Source of the DNA: IMCC45349 sp047219225
GTDB taxonomy: Bacteria; Bacteroidota; Bacteroidia; Flavobacteriales; Flavobacteriaceae
Length of the DNA stretch: 64,000 nucleotides
Assembly: GCF_047219225.1 (NCBI RefSeq)
Contig: NZ_CP178208.1
Coordinates: 372,001 to 436,000, forward strand
Direction: 5' to 3'
The notes below the pieces were generated by a model that saw only the letters and a program-made list of their open reading frames with translations, was not told the DNA's origin and ran no database searches. Shown in pieces: positions 23,867 through 32,033 of this stretch (position 1 is the first letter of the stretch; the number at the start of each line of letters is the position of its first letter). The position numbers and the translations under genes are program-made.

Positions 23867-26593
23867 ATGAAAACTGCTTATATAGACCATCAGGAATTTG
23901 AAATAGTTGAAGGGGAAACTATGTTATCCTTCATCAGACGTTATAAAGAAAAAGGATTAGTACCTACGCTATGTGATGCACCAAATTTAGATCCCTTTGG
24001 ATCCTGTCGTGTTTGTAGTGTTGAGGTTGCTTTACAAGAAGATGGACCTACCAAAACAATGGCATCATGTCATACACCAGTGGCTGCTGGACAGCATATT
24101 TATACCAGTACCGAAAGTGTAAAAGCACTTCGTAAAAATATTGTGGAGTTAGTACTTACCGATCATCCACTAGATTGTTTAACCTGTGAGGTTAATGGTA
24201 ACTGTGAATTACAAACCGTTGCTGCGCAAGTAGGGATTAGAGAAGTACGCTATCCAGAAGGAGATAATCATTTAGACAGAGAAAAAGATTTGACGCATCC
24301 TTATATGACGTCAGATTTATCGAAGTGTATCAACTGTTATCGTTGTGTGCGAGCATGTGATGAAGTACAAGGTCAGTTTGTATTAAGTATGTCTGGTCGT
24401 GGTTTCGATTCTAAAATTATCAAAGGGTTAGATACTTCGTTTATGGATTCTGACTGTGTAAGTTGTGGTGCTTGTTCGCAAGCCTGTCCAACATCTGCCA
24501 TTTCAGATGTATTCCAATCAAAAATGATTAAATCAACCGAAACAACACGTACAATCTGTACCTATTGTGGTGTGGGGTGTAATCTAGAAGTGGCAACAAG
24601 CAATGGCGAAATTTTGAGCATTCAAGCGCCTTATGATGCAGAAGTTAATGAAGGGCATACCTGCTTAAAAGGACGTTATGCCTTTAAGTTCTACAATCAC
24701 CCAGAACGTTTAGATGCGCCAATGATTAAGCGTAATGGTGAGTTTGAAAAAGTAACTTGGGATGAGGTTTATGATTATTTAGCTACTAAGTTAAATGGTT
24801 ACAAGGAAGAATTTGGTCCAGATTCTATGGCTGGAATTTCTTCGTCGCGTTGTACCAATGAAGAAAATTACTTAATGCAGAAATTCTTTAGAGCTGTATT
24901 AAGCACAAATAATATTGATGGTTGTGCACGTGTGTGTCACTCGCCTACTGCTTTAGGTATGCAACGTACTTTTGGTACAGGAGCAGCAACCAACTCCATT
25001 GATGATCTAAAAGATACCAACTGTATTATGGTTATTGGAGCTAATCCAACGGATGCGCATCCTGTAACTGGAGCAAAGTTGAAGCAGTTTGCTATGAAGT
25101 CTGATAATGTATCTATCGTTATTGATCCACGTCGTACCGAATTGGCAAAATACGCAACACATCACTTGGCATTACGTCCTGGAACTAATGTTGCTGTATT
25201 GAATATGATGATGTATTATATCATTACCGAAGGTTTAGCCGATGAAGCATTTATTGATAGTAGAACAGAAGGTTTTGAAGAGTATAAAAAAGAAATTCTA
25301 AACCTTGATATCGACAAGATGGAATCGGTTTCTGGAGTTGATAGAAACGACGTAAAAGCTGCTGCCATTGCTTATGCATCTGCACCTAATGCTATGTCTT
25401 TCCATGGACTTGGTGTAACTGAGCATTCGCAAGGAACATTTACAGTAATGCAAATTGCAGATTTAGCATTGTTAACAGGAAATATTGGTCGTCGTGGTGT
25501 TGGTGTCAACCCATTACGTGGTCAAAATAATGTACAAGGTGCTGCAGATATGGGCGTGCAACCACACCAAGGTGCTGGTTATTTAGACATCACGAAAGAC
25601 GAAGTCAATAAAAAATATAATGAGTTTTATGGTGTAGATGTACCATCACATATTGGATATAAAATCCCTGAAATGTTTGATGCTGCCTTAGATGGTAAGC
25701 TAAAAGCCATCTGGATTATTGGTGAAGATGTAGTACAAACCGATCCAAATACTCAGAAGGTAATAAAAGCACTTAATTCGACTGATTTAGTCATTGTTCA
25801 GGAGTTATTTATGACTGAAACCGCTAAACAAGCCGATGTGATTCTTCCTGGAGCATCATTCTTAGAAAAGTCAGGAACATTTACTAATGGAGAGCGTCGT
25901 GTACAAGCAGTTCATCAAGTGGTAGAACCTATAGAAGGTTGTAAACCAGATGGACAAATTATAGTAGATATTATGAACCGAATGGGCTATAATCAACCAG
26001 ATTATACACCAGATGGAATGCTTGAAGAAATCTCTCAAATTGTGCCTTTCTTTGCAGGTATTAAATGGGATCGATTAGGAATAAACGGACTTCAATGGCC
26101 TGTTGCTCCAGATGGAACAGACACACAAATTCTACATACTACAGAATTTAAACGTGGAAAAGGGTATTTCGAATTTAATCCATGGAGAGAAACAGAGGAG
26201 CTTGTAGAGCATGCTAAAGATTATCCATATATATTAACAACCAATCGTGAGTTAGAGCACTATAACTGTGGTGCTATGACACGTCGTACAGCTAATGAGC
26301 AAATTCTTAAAGATGATTACTTAATGATTCATCCAGAAGACGCTAAAGCACATTTAATTAATGAAGGTGACTATGTGTGTCTAGAATCTCCTCGTGGAAA
26401 GGTAGATGTAAAAGCACGTATTACTGATGAAGTAAAACAAGGTATCTTAAGTACAACGTTCCACTTCCCAGAAATTATGATTAATAATATTACTGGAGAT
26501 GTTCATGATAGTGAAGCGATGTGTCCAGAATATAAAGTAGTTGCTGTTAGGATTAGAAAAAGCAAAGGAAAATTTAAGCAACAGTTAGCATAA
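23867..26593 (+). CDS. fdhA: Formate dehydrogenase catalytic subunit, Cys type
   Basis: A 908-residue molybdo/tungsto-enzyme oxidising formate. In order: [2Fe-2S] ligands Cys36, 47, 50, 68; a His100/Cys104/107/113 cluster; two ferredoxin clusters (CINCYRCVRAC at 154-164, CVSCGACSQAC at 197-207); the MGD-domain cluster CTYCGVGC..C (231-266); and catalytic Cys357 in CARVCHSPTALG where some relatives have selenocysteine. A C-terminal MGD-binding domain follows (ILTTNRELEHYNCGAMTRRT). With the NuoEF-like partner it forms a soluble NAD-dependent enzyme. There is no signal peptide. Confidence 0.95.
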   Translation: MKTAYIDHQEFEIVEGETMLSFIRRYKEKGLVPTLCDAPNLDPFGSCRVCSVEVALQEDGPTKTMASCHTPVAAGQHIYTSTESVKALRKNIVELVLTDHPLDCLTCEVNGNCELQTVAAQVGIREVRYPEGDNHLDREKDLTHPYMTSDLSKCINCYRCVRACDEVQGQFVLSMSGRGFDSKIIKGLDTSFMDSDCVSCGACSQACPTSAISDVFQSKMIKSTETTRTICTYCGVGCNLEVATSNGEILSIQAPYDAEVNEGHTCLKGRYAFKFYNHPERLDAPMIKRNGEFEKVTWDEVYDYLATKLNGYKEEFGPDSMAGISSSRCTNEENYLMQKFFRAVLSTNNIDGCARVCHSPTALGMQRTFGTGAATNSIDDLKDTNCIMVIGANPTDAHPVTGAKLKQFAMKSDNVSIVIDPRRTELAKYATHHLALRPGTNVAVLNMMMYYIITEGLADEAFIDSRTEGFEEYKKEILNLDIDKMESVSGVDRNDVKAAAIAYASAPNAMSFHGLGVTEHSQGTFTVMQIADLALLTGNIGRRGVGVNPLRGQNNVQGAADMGVQPHQGAGYLDITKDEVNKKYNEFYGVDVPSHIGYKIPEMFDAALDGKLKAIWIIGEDVVQTDPNTQKVIKALNSTDLVIVQELFMTETAKQADVILPGASFLEKSGTFTNGERRVQAVHQVVEPIEGCKPDGQIIVDIMNRMGYNQPDYTPDGMLEEISQIVPFFAGIKWDRLGINGLQWPVAPDGTDTQILHTTEFKRGKGYFEFNPWRETEELVEHAKDYPYILTTNRELEHYNCGAMTRRTANEQILKDDYLMIHPEDAKAHLINEGDYVCLESPRGKVDVKARITDEVKQGILSTTFHFPEIMINNITGDVHDSEAMCPEYKVVAVRIRKSKGKFKQQLA

Positions 26594-26597
26594 AACT

Positions 26598-26628
26598 AAA
26601 AGCCTCATCAAGTTGATGAGGCTTTTTT
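26598..26628 (+). terminator. Terminator of the formate dehydrogenase operon
   Basis: AAAAGCCTCATCA and TGATGAGGCTTTT form a perfect 13-base stem around AGT with a T tract. Confidence 0.92.
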
Positions 26629-26668
26629 AATACGTATAATTAAGTATATGTTTTATAGGAATTTTCGC

Positions 26669-26676
26669 TAAATTTG
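26669..26676 (+). promoter_or_regulatory. Candidate -7 element TAAATTTG
   Basis: A TAnnTTTG match 19 bases upstream of the 22-base palindrome that precedes cassette 1. It could drive the HAD gene from outside the cassette. No -33 element is evident. Confidence 0.35.
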
Positions 26677-26694
26677 TAGGTCTATATAATAAAA

Positions 26695-26716
26695 ATATAC
26701 TCCCTAGGGAGTATAT
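26695..26716. repeat. Perfect 22-base palindrome upstream of cassette 1
   Basis: ATATACTCCCT at 26695-26705 is followed directly by its exact reverse complement (26706-26716), with no spacer. It ends six bases before the cassette start core GTTAGC (26723). Its place corresponds to the arms of the resident site upstream of cassette 3, so it may be a compact recombination site, or else an operator. Confidence 0.6.
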
Positions 26717-26721
26717 CCATA

Positions 26722-26732
26722 TGTTAGCTACA
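26722..26732 (+). repeat. Cassette 1 left core (TGTTAGCTACA)
   Basis: An exact reverse complement, TGTAGCTAACA, lies at 27194-27204 over the stop codon of the HAD gene. The pair bounds a single-gene segment of about 480 bases. Confidence 0.7.
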
Positions 26733-26734
26733 AT

Positions 26735-27202
26735 TTGAGAAACGACAAACTTTTGATATTAGATTTAGATGGAGTTTTAATAACAAATCCATCGTGGAAA
26801 GCTGACCGAATTGACTCGGATGGATATTCTGAATTTAATAAATCTTGTGTTGAAAATCTAAACCGACTTCTCACTTTTGCGGAATTTGATATTTGGTTGA
26901 GTTCAACTCGGCGTACTGTTAAAACTCTGACTGAATTCAATCTGATTTTTAAAAATCGTGGAATAAAAAAAGAAATCGTCGGATTTTTGCCTGAATACAC
27001 GGATTGTAAAAACCGAAAAGAAGAAGTTCTGAAATTTATAGCGGAATTTAAAGCATCTGATTTTCTGATTATCGATGATGACAAATCATTAAATGGATTA
27101 GAAAGTGGAATAAAAGAAAAACTGATTCTGACTGAATTAACAAAAGGATTTAATTCGGAGAAATTGAAAGTAGCCACTGAAAAAATAAAAAACTGTAGCT
27201 AA
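26735..27202 (+). CDS. HAD-like protein (HAD domain of Swiss Army Knife RNA-repair type), cassette gene
   Basis: A 155-residue small HAD-fold protein: DLDGVLIT (residues 8-15) supplies the nucleophile/acid Asp pair, LSSTRR the second motif, and FLIIDDDKSLNG the C-terminal acidic motif. It resembles the HAD domains linked to Swiss Army Knife RNA-repair proteins; the substrate is unknown. The start must be TTG 26735, because the ATG at 26721 hits a stop after five codons. It has many CTG leucine codons, unlike the TTA-rich neighbours, which supports foreign origin. Flanked by matched inverted cores, it is a gene cassette. Confidence 0.75.
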   Translation: MRNDKLLILDLDGVLITNPSWKADRIDSDGYSEFNKSCVENLNRLLTFAEFDIWLSSTRRTVKTLTEFNLIFKNRGIKKEIVGFLPEYTDCKNRKEEVLKFIAEFKASDFLIIDDDKSLNGLESGIKEKLILTELTKGFNSEKLKVATEKIKNCS

Positions 27203-27332
27203 CAACGTATATAAAAAATTGCTTATTTTAGGCTAAACAAAAGGTCGTTGCACGTTTGCTACGTCTGATTTTCCTTCGGAAAATCCTCGCACGCAAACCC
27301 GCAACTTTCCATATACAAACACGTTGGCTGTA
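27194..27332 (+). repeat. attC-like element after cassette 1
   Basis: It runs from the left core TGTAGCTAACA (27194) to the next cassette start TTGGCTGTA (27324). Arms GTATATAAAAAATTGC (27207-27222) and GCAACTTTCCATATAC (27301-27316) pair at 13 of 16 positions. A central perfect hairpin GATTTTCC-TTC-GGAAAATC lies at 27267-27285. The whole folds as one long imperfect hairpin, as integron attC sites do, but the core is GTTRGC rather than GTTRRRY. Confidence 0.65.
27324..27332 (+). repeat. Cassette 2 left core (TTGGCTGTA)
   Basis: Its exact reverse complement TACAGCCAA lies at 28052-28060, just after the lipoprotein gene. The cassette-specific bases GCTGTA differ from cassette 1, yet are matched within this cassette. 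Confidence 0.7.
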
Positions 27333-27338
27333 ATTGAA

Positions 27339-28040
27339 ATGAAACAAACTCTATACTTCATAATACTAATTGGACTTTTAAGCTGTCAGAACTCTGAAAA
27401 GAAAGTTGAACTGAAAAGTAAAGACTGTAATAACACAAAACTTGTGAACTACATTTATCCGATTAGCAATTTTACTAATGGAAAAACTTTTCTCTACTCT
27501 TTAAAATCGAATAGAGAGCCTAAACCCGAATTGTTTAAAAAAAGATATTCATTAAAAGTTGATAAAGATTCTTTACTTTATAGTGTTACGAAAAACTCTC
27601 AAGGAATAGTAACTGACTCGACTATATTCATTCTGACTAATGGAATTCCGAAAGTTATAGAATCTTTCACAAAAGTAGATGCTTATCCCGAATTGATACC
27701 AACCAAGGATTCTATTGTTGGAAATAGATATTGTGAATTCGGAACTTTTGGAAGCTCATTTGAGTATGAAATCCCTTTTAATGGTAAAGTAGTTTCAAGA
27801 AAATTTCAGGGACATACAACTCATAAAGAATACGTGAAAAAAGTTTTCAACGGAATAGAATATAACTGTGCAATAATGGAATCACAAAAAACATTGACGG
27901 CTGAATTTAATGGGCGAACGGAAAAATTAAATGGAACTTGGACAGGTTGTACTTGCGAAAGCTTAGGCGAACTTTATTCGACAACTAAAACCGAAGACGG
28001 AATGGTGATTGAACACAAACTTGAAGAAATAATTGAGTAA
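27339..28040 (+). CDS. Cassette-borne lipoprotein of unknown function
   Basis: I chose ATG 27339 over TTG 27324, which lies inside the recombination core. The product (233 residues) starts MKQTLYFIILIGLLSC, a lipoprotein signal with lipobox GLLSC. The mature part is beta-rich, with NGKTFLYSLKSNREPKPELFKKRYSLKV and four later Cys residues, including a CTCES motif near the C-terminus. I recognise no family. Codon use, with CTG, CCG and TCG, is like the HAD gene upstream and unlike the core genes, consistent with horizontal transfer. Confidence 0.75.
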   Translation: MKQTLYFIILIGLLSCQNSEKKVELKSKDCNNTKLVNYIYPISNFTNGKTFLYSLKSNREPKPELFKKRYSLKVDKDSLLYSVTKNSQGIVTDSTIFILTNGIPKVIESFTKVDAYPELIPTKDSIVGNRYCEFGTFGSSFEYEIPFNGKVVSRKFQGHTTHKEYVKKVFNGIEYNCAIMESQKTLTAEFNGRTEKLNGTWTGCTCESLGELYSTTKTEDGMVIEHKLEEIIE

Positions 28041-28051
28041 TAAAAAACAAC

Positions 28052-28176
28052 TACAGCCAACAATGGCTATAAGTAATTACTTGTCCACGCCTACTTCTGA
28101 AAATCCTCACGGATTTTATATTCGGTTTGTATTTGCTTAGTTGCTGAAACATGCAACAAAATTGCTAACTGTAATG
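28052..28176 (+). repeat. attC-like element after cassette 2, right end degenerate
   Basis: Left core TACAGCCAAC (28052-28061) is followed by AATGGCTATAAGTAATTAC, then the perfect hairpin AAAATCC-TCAC-GGATTTT (28100-28117). A partial right arm, GTATTTGCTTAGTTGC (28129-28144), pairs imperfectly with the left arm. It shares GAAAATCCTC with the element at 27194-27332. The right core is not clear; GTTGCTG (28140) and GCTAAC (28164) are candidates, so this end may be eroded. Confidence 0.5.
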
Positions 28177-28298
28177 ACAATCTGACCTACATTAACCTTA
28201 CTTTTCCGACTCTTTGTCTCTTTAACACATAAGGCATATTAATTGCGTTCCTCTAATAAAATTGAAGATGATCACTATATATAGTAAAAAAGAGACAA

Positions 28299-28889
28299 AT
28301 GAAAAAAACTAAAGTATTTCTAACCATTTTTATAGTTCTATTATTAATAGTTTCTACATTCTTATTTTTAAACAGAGATAAATTTGCTTACGTTGGTTCT
28401 GTAGACTATATAGAAGTTGACTGTAATAAAAAAAGTGAAATACTTAGTGAAGTTTATATAAGTGATCAAAAAATTAGACGAGAGAATAATCTAATTAAGT
28501 ACGCAAAAGAAGACCACAGAAATCAAGAATTAGTTATAAGTATAATTGAAAAATGCGGAATGCCTACTTTAAATGATGTAACACAGGAACAAATGGATGC
28601 AATTTGGTTAGGATTACAGCATAACACTAATAATATGTATAGAATAAAATATTTCCCTCTTATTGAAAAAGCTGTAAAAAATGGTGATTTGAATAAAGAA
28701 CAATATGCCCTAATGAAAGATAGAATGCTAATGGAAGAAGGCAAACCTCAATTATATGGAAGTCAAATCAAAAACGGTAAATTGTATAACTTAGAGTCGC
28801 CAGAAACTGTAAACAAAAGAAGACAAGAGATGGGACTTGAACCAATAGAAGACTATCTGAAAAGATTTGGCATATCATTTTCTAATTAA
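28299..28889 (+). CDS. DUF6624-like protein with N-terminal membrane anchor
   Basis: A hydrophobic segment (VFLTIFIVLLLIVSTFLFL, residues 6-24) anchors or exports the protein. The rest matches the DUF6624 pattern: DQKIRRE, GMPTLNDVTQEQMDAIWLGLQHNTNNMYRIKYFPLIEKAVKNGDLN, YALMKDRMLMEEGKPQLYGSQ, and the closing RRQEMGLEPIEDYLKRFG. Length is 196 residues. The family has no assigned role. It stands 120 bases after the second cassette element and 48 bases before another exported protein on the same strand. Confidence 0.78.
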   Translation: MKKTKVFLTIFIVLLLIVSTFLFLNRDKFAYVGSVDYIEVDCNKKSEILSEVYISDQKIRRENNLIKYAKEDHRNQELVISIIEKCGMPTLNDVTQEQMDAIWLGLQHNTNNMYRIKYFPLIEKAVKNGDLNKEQYALMKDRMLMEEGKPQLYGSQIKNGKLYNLESPETVNKRRQEMGLEPIEDYLKRFGISFSN

Positions 28890-28937
28890 TAATACCATAC
28901 ACTATATTTAACTTCAATACAAACCAAAATTTCCCAA

Positions 28938-29528
28938 ATGAAAAAAACATTACTTCTTACATTTTTACTTCTTTTATTTTCTAACATATATTCACAAAAC
29001 AAATTATCGATTGAATTAAAAGATGGAACAGTTTTAAAAGGACTTGGTAGAATTAAAGTTGACGAGACAATTTTATTCAAAAAAACAGAAGACGCTGAAA
29101 AAGAAATTTACAACTATAAAACAGTTAAAAAATTGGTCATTTATTCAGATACATCACAACAAGAGTATGAATATAAAGTTGTTGAAGATTCTGGAGGAGT
29201 TGGAAGTATTAAACTAATTGAAATTCTTAAAACAGGAAAAGTAATTCTATATCAAGATTATGCTAGTGGTGTAACGTATGGACCAAATATGTCAGGAGGT
29301 TATGGCTTTTCAAGCTATTCTAAAACCACTTACTATATTTCTAAAAGTGGTAGTGATGTGGTTACAAACTTAAGAATTGGTAATACATATTCTAAAAGGT
29401 TTAAAAAAATTGCTAAAAGATATTTTAGTGATTGCCCAGATTTGTTAGAAAAAATAAACAGCAAGTTTTTTAAAAGATATGGAATCAATGCTGTAGTAGA
29501 ATATTATAACAAAAAATGTACTGACTAA
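28938..29528 (+). CDS. Exported protein of unknown function
   Basis: A signal peptide (MKKTLLLTFLLLLFSNIYSQ) is followed by a 175-residue mature region with an early beta-rich LSIELKDGTVLKGLGRIKVDETILFK, a Gly/Tyr/Ser-rich YGPNMSGGYGFSSYSKTTYY, and a C-terminal helical region with two Cys (FSDCPDLLEKI, NKKCTD). The layout resembles small exported proteins of flavobacteria for which I know no function. Confidence 0.75.
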   Translation: MKKTLLLTFLLLLFSNIYSQNKLSIELKDGTVLKGLGRIKVDETILFKKTEDAEKEIYNYKTVKKLVIYSDTSQQEYEYKVVEDSGGVGSIKLIEILKTGKVILYQDYASGVTYGPNMSGGYGFSSYSKTTYYISKSGSDVVTNLRIGNTYSKRFKKIAKRYFSDCPDLLEKINSKFFKRYGINAVVEYYNKKCTD

Positions 29529-29663
29529 AAACTGCTTCAATAACAGATCTAACCACCTACTTACTTATCTTATATTCAAACATTTACAAACAAAACTTTT
29601 ATACTCTAGCAATAAACCTAAAAATGTAAGAATACACTTTCTCTAAAATACATTTAAAAGCAT

Positions 29664-29687
29664 TTTTATGTATTTTAACACATAAAA
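29664..29687 (+). promoter_or_regulatory. Inverted repeat upstream of the metalloprotease gene
   Basis: TTTTATGT and ACATAAAA are exact reverse complements around an eight-base spacer. They lie just before TAACTTGC (29692-29699), a weak -7-like sequence about 67 bases before the ATG. A candidate operator. Confidence 0.35.
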
Positions 29688-29766
29688 TATGTAACTTGCC
29701 TTAATTCTTCATAATTGAAGAAATCAAAAAACACTAAATATTAATCTATTTTAAACAACCTACTAT

Positions 29767-31527
29767 ATGAGAAAATTAATACTCTTACTTACCCTTTGTA
29801 GTATTTATAATGTGAATATACTGCAAGCACAATCAGAAAACATTGAAGAGTGTGCAGCCAATATCTTGCATAAAGAACTCATGGAAAATGACCCTATTTA
29901 TGCTACTAGAATTGCTAAAACTGAGCTTAAACTTAAAAGCCTAACCCAAGATGCATCTAGAAGTACTAATGGTACAGTATACCAAATTCCTGTGGTTGTT
30001 CATGTAATACATAATGGAGAAGCTGAAGGTGTTGGAGCTAACATTTCTATGACGCAAATTAATTCTGCTATTGATAGAATGAATAATAGGTACAGAAACT
30101 TACATGGCTCTAGTATAGATACAGAGATAGAGTTTGTATTAGCACAACGTGACCCAAGTGGTAATGCTACAACTGGTGTTGTACGTGTAGATGGTTCTGG
30201 AATTACTGATTATGCTACAAAAGGTATTGGTACAACAGTTGGATCAAGTGTTGGAGCTAACCAAATTGATGTGAAAAATTTAAGTAGATGGTCTAATGTA
30301 GATTATTATAATATTTGGGTAGTTACCGAAATTAATGACAATGATGGTCTTTATGGCACTCAAGGTTATGCTTACTTCCCTGGAGCTAGTCCAGAATATG
30401 ATGGTACAGTTATTATGAATACATGTTTTGGTACTACAGGCACTGTAAATTCTTTTAATAATCAAGGGAGAACTTTAGTGCATGAATTAGGTCATGGTTT
30501 TAACCTATATCATACATTTCAAGGTGACGATGCCGACCCTGGAGCTGGCTACACTGCTCAATGTCCTGCAGATACCGATTGTAGTACTGGAGATTGTGTA
30601 AGTGACACAGACCCTCACCAACGTGCATCAAGTAATTGTCCTAATGGTACAAATACATGTACTGGATCTAGTATTGTTGATGAAACCAATAATTTTATGA
30701 ATTACTCTAATCAGTCTTGTGCTTTAGAGTTTACAGCTGGCCAATCTACAAGAATGCGTTCAGCAATTATTGCTAGTCGTCCAGCACTAACAACTTCATT
30801 AGGTGGTACTGCTCCTGCTGCAAGTTCGGTTATAGCAACAACATGTACACCAACAACTTCAAATACAGTAAATGGTTTTGGACTTGGTATTTATAGAGTA
30901 AACCTAAATAACATTGATGCAGTATCTGATGGTACAGAAGATGAAGGCGATTATATAGACCATACAAGACATCAAACTATTTCGGTTGAAGAAGGAAGTA
31001 GTCATACCATTACTATTGAAACTGGTGGCGCTAATCCTGAAAATGTTGTTGTATATATTGACTATAATAATGATGGCGACTTTTTAGATGCCAACGAAAC
31101 AGTATTTACATCTACCAATAATACGACACACTCAGGCACTATAAACATTCCTTCAAGTGGTATTACTACAGATACACTTTTAAGAATGCGTGTTATTAGT
31201 GATTTTGTAAATTTCACTATTAGTGATGCTTGTTACAATCCAAATTATGGACAAACTGAAGATTATGCTATCGAAATATCATCAACTTTAAGTATTGGAG
31301 ATGTAGACTTAAACAACATTGCTGTTTATCCAAACCCTACATCTAACATCTTAAACATAAAAGGATTAACTGTAGATTCAAATATTGAAGTTTATAGTAT
31401 TACTGGACAACTTTTAATGAGTGATTTTGTACAATCAACTAATGCAAAACTAGATGTATCAAGTTTATCAAGTGGTATTTACATGGTAAACATAAACAAC
31501 CATATTGTAAAGTTTGTAAAACAATAA
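29767..31527 (+). CDS. Secreted M43-type zinc metalloprotease with GEVED and T9SS domains
   Basis: Signal peptide to about residue 22, then a propeptide and a pappalysin-like (M43) catalytic domain: YQIPVVVHVIHNG near 76, zinc motif HELGHGFNLYH near 239, and Met-turn NNFMNYSNQSC near 309, with several Cys pairs. A GEVED domain follows (VVVYIDYNNDGDFLDANETVF..QTEDYAIEIS, about 385-500). A type A T9SS sorting domain ends the protein (IAVYPNPTSNILNIKG..SGIYMVNINNHIVKFVKQ). It should be released or surface-bound by type IX secretion and digest extracellular protein. Confidence 0.93.
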   Translation: MRKLILLLTLCSIYNVNILQAQSENIEECAANILHKELMENDPIYATRIAKTELKLKSLTQDASRSTNGTVYQIPVVVHVIHNGEAEGVGANISMTQINSAIDRMNNRYRNLHGSSIDTEIEFVLAQRDPSGNATTGVVRVDGSGITDYATKGIGTTVGSSVGANQIDVKNLSRWSNVDYYNIWVVTEINDNDGLYGTQGYAYFPGASPEYDGTVIMNTCFGTTGTVNSFNNQGRTLVHELGHGFNLYHTFQGDDADPGAGYTAQCPADTDCSTGDCVSDTDPHQRASSNCPNGTNTCTGSSIVDETNNFMNYSNQSCALEFTAGQSTRMRSAIIASRPALTTSLGGTAPAASSVIATTCTPTTSNTVNGFGLGIYRVNLNNIDAVSDGTEDEGDYIDHTRHQTISVEEGSSHTITIETGGANPENVVVYIDYNNDGDFLDANETVFTSTNNTTHSGTINIPSSGITTDTLLRMRVISDFVNFTISDACYNPNYGQTEDYAIEISSTLSIGDVDLNNIAVYPNPTSNILNIKGLTVDSNIEVYSITGQLLMSDFVQSTNAKLDVSSLSSGIYMVNINNHIVKFVKQ

Positions 31528-31547
31528 ATCAAAGATAAACTCAAAAT

Positions 31548-31584
31548 AAAAAAGACGCTTACTAAATTAGTAAGCGTCTTTTTT
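31548..31584. terminator. Bidirectional terminator between metalloprotease and VF530 gene
   Basis: AAAAAAGACGCTTACT pairs with AGTAAGCGTCTTTTTT around AAATT, between convergent genes. Confidence 0.92.
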
Positions 31585-31810
31585 ATCTGTTTTTCTGTTT
31601 TAACATGTTTAAATACATGTTTTCTACTTTAGTTCTTGCCCAAGGTGTACGTCTTAAAAACTTCAAGCTCGACTTTACCGAAGGATCGTGCGTAAAACAA
31701 CGTATCTTAATATTATAACTCATATACTCCCAACCATAATGAGCCACTAACTCATTAATGATTTGCTCAAGATTTACACCATGCAAAGGGTTATTGGGTT
31801 GTGAGCTCAT
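31583..31810 (-). CDS. VF530-family (DUF2132) DNA-binding-like protein
   Basis: A 75-residue protein that follows the VF530 family closely: NNPLHGVNLEQIINELVAHYGWEYM, IRCFTHDPSVKSSLKFLRRTPWARTKVENMYL. The fold is a compact helical one; DNA binding is proposed from the Vibrio structure. It lies at the end of a three-gene minus-strand run (helicase, DUF6500-like, VF530) with gaps under six bases, so co-transcription with the RNA helicase is likely. Confidence 0.92.
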   Translation of the reverse strand: MSSQPNNPLHGVNLEQIINELVAHYGWEYMSYNIKIRCFTHDPSVKSSLKFLRRTPWARTKVENMYLNMLKQKNR

Positions 31811-31815
31811 TTATA

Positions 31816-32031
31816 TTATACTTTTAAAATTAAGTCCTTAATTTTTACTGCTTTTTCAAAATGATTCAATTGATATGTTTGAATCCACCAAGTAGCAACT
31901 TCCATTAATAACTCAGGATTATCATTTTTATTTGCAAAAAAAGCATAAAACGATACACCTACATTTTCGCCTTTAGCTTTAATCTTGGCTTCGCAAACTG
32001 CTACAATTTTATCCTTAATGCTTTGATTCAT
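31816..32031 (-). CDS. DUF6500-like small protein
   Basis: A 71-residue protein without signal or membrane segment (SIKDKIVAVCEAKIKAKGENVGVSFYAFFANKNDNPELLMEVATWWIQTYQLNHFEKA). It resembles small proteins grouped as DUF6500; I cannot give a function. It is two bases downstream of the helicase gene and five bases upstream of the VF530 gene. Confidence 0.7.
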   Translation of the reverse strand: MNQSIKDKIVAVCEAKIKAKGENVGVSFYAFFANKNDNPELLMEVATWWIQTYQLNHFEKAVKIKDLILKV

Positions 32032-32033
32032 TT

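Noticed and set aside
26728..27177. Minus-strand 149-codon ORF opposite the HAD gene
   Set aside because: The HAD frame has recognisable DLDG and DDD motifs; the opposite strand gives a Ser/Arg/Phe-rich sequence with no motif.
27194..28176. CRISPR array or tandem repeat
   Set aside because: No regular repeat/spacer pattern anywhere; repeats here are paired inverted cores and hairpins.
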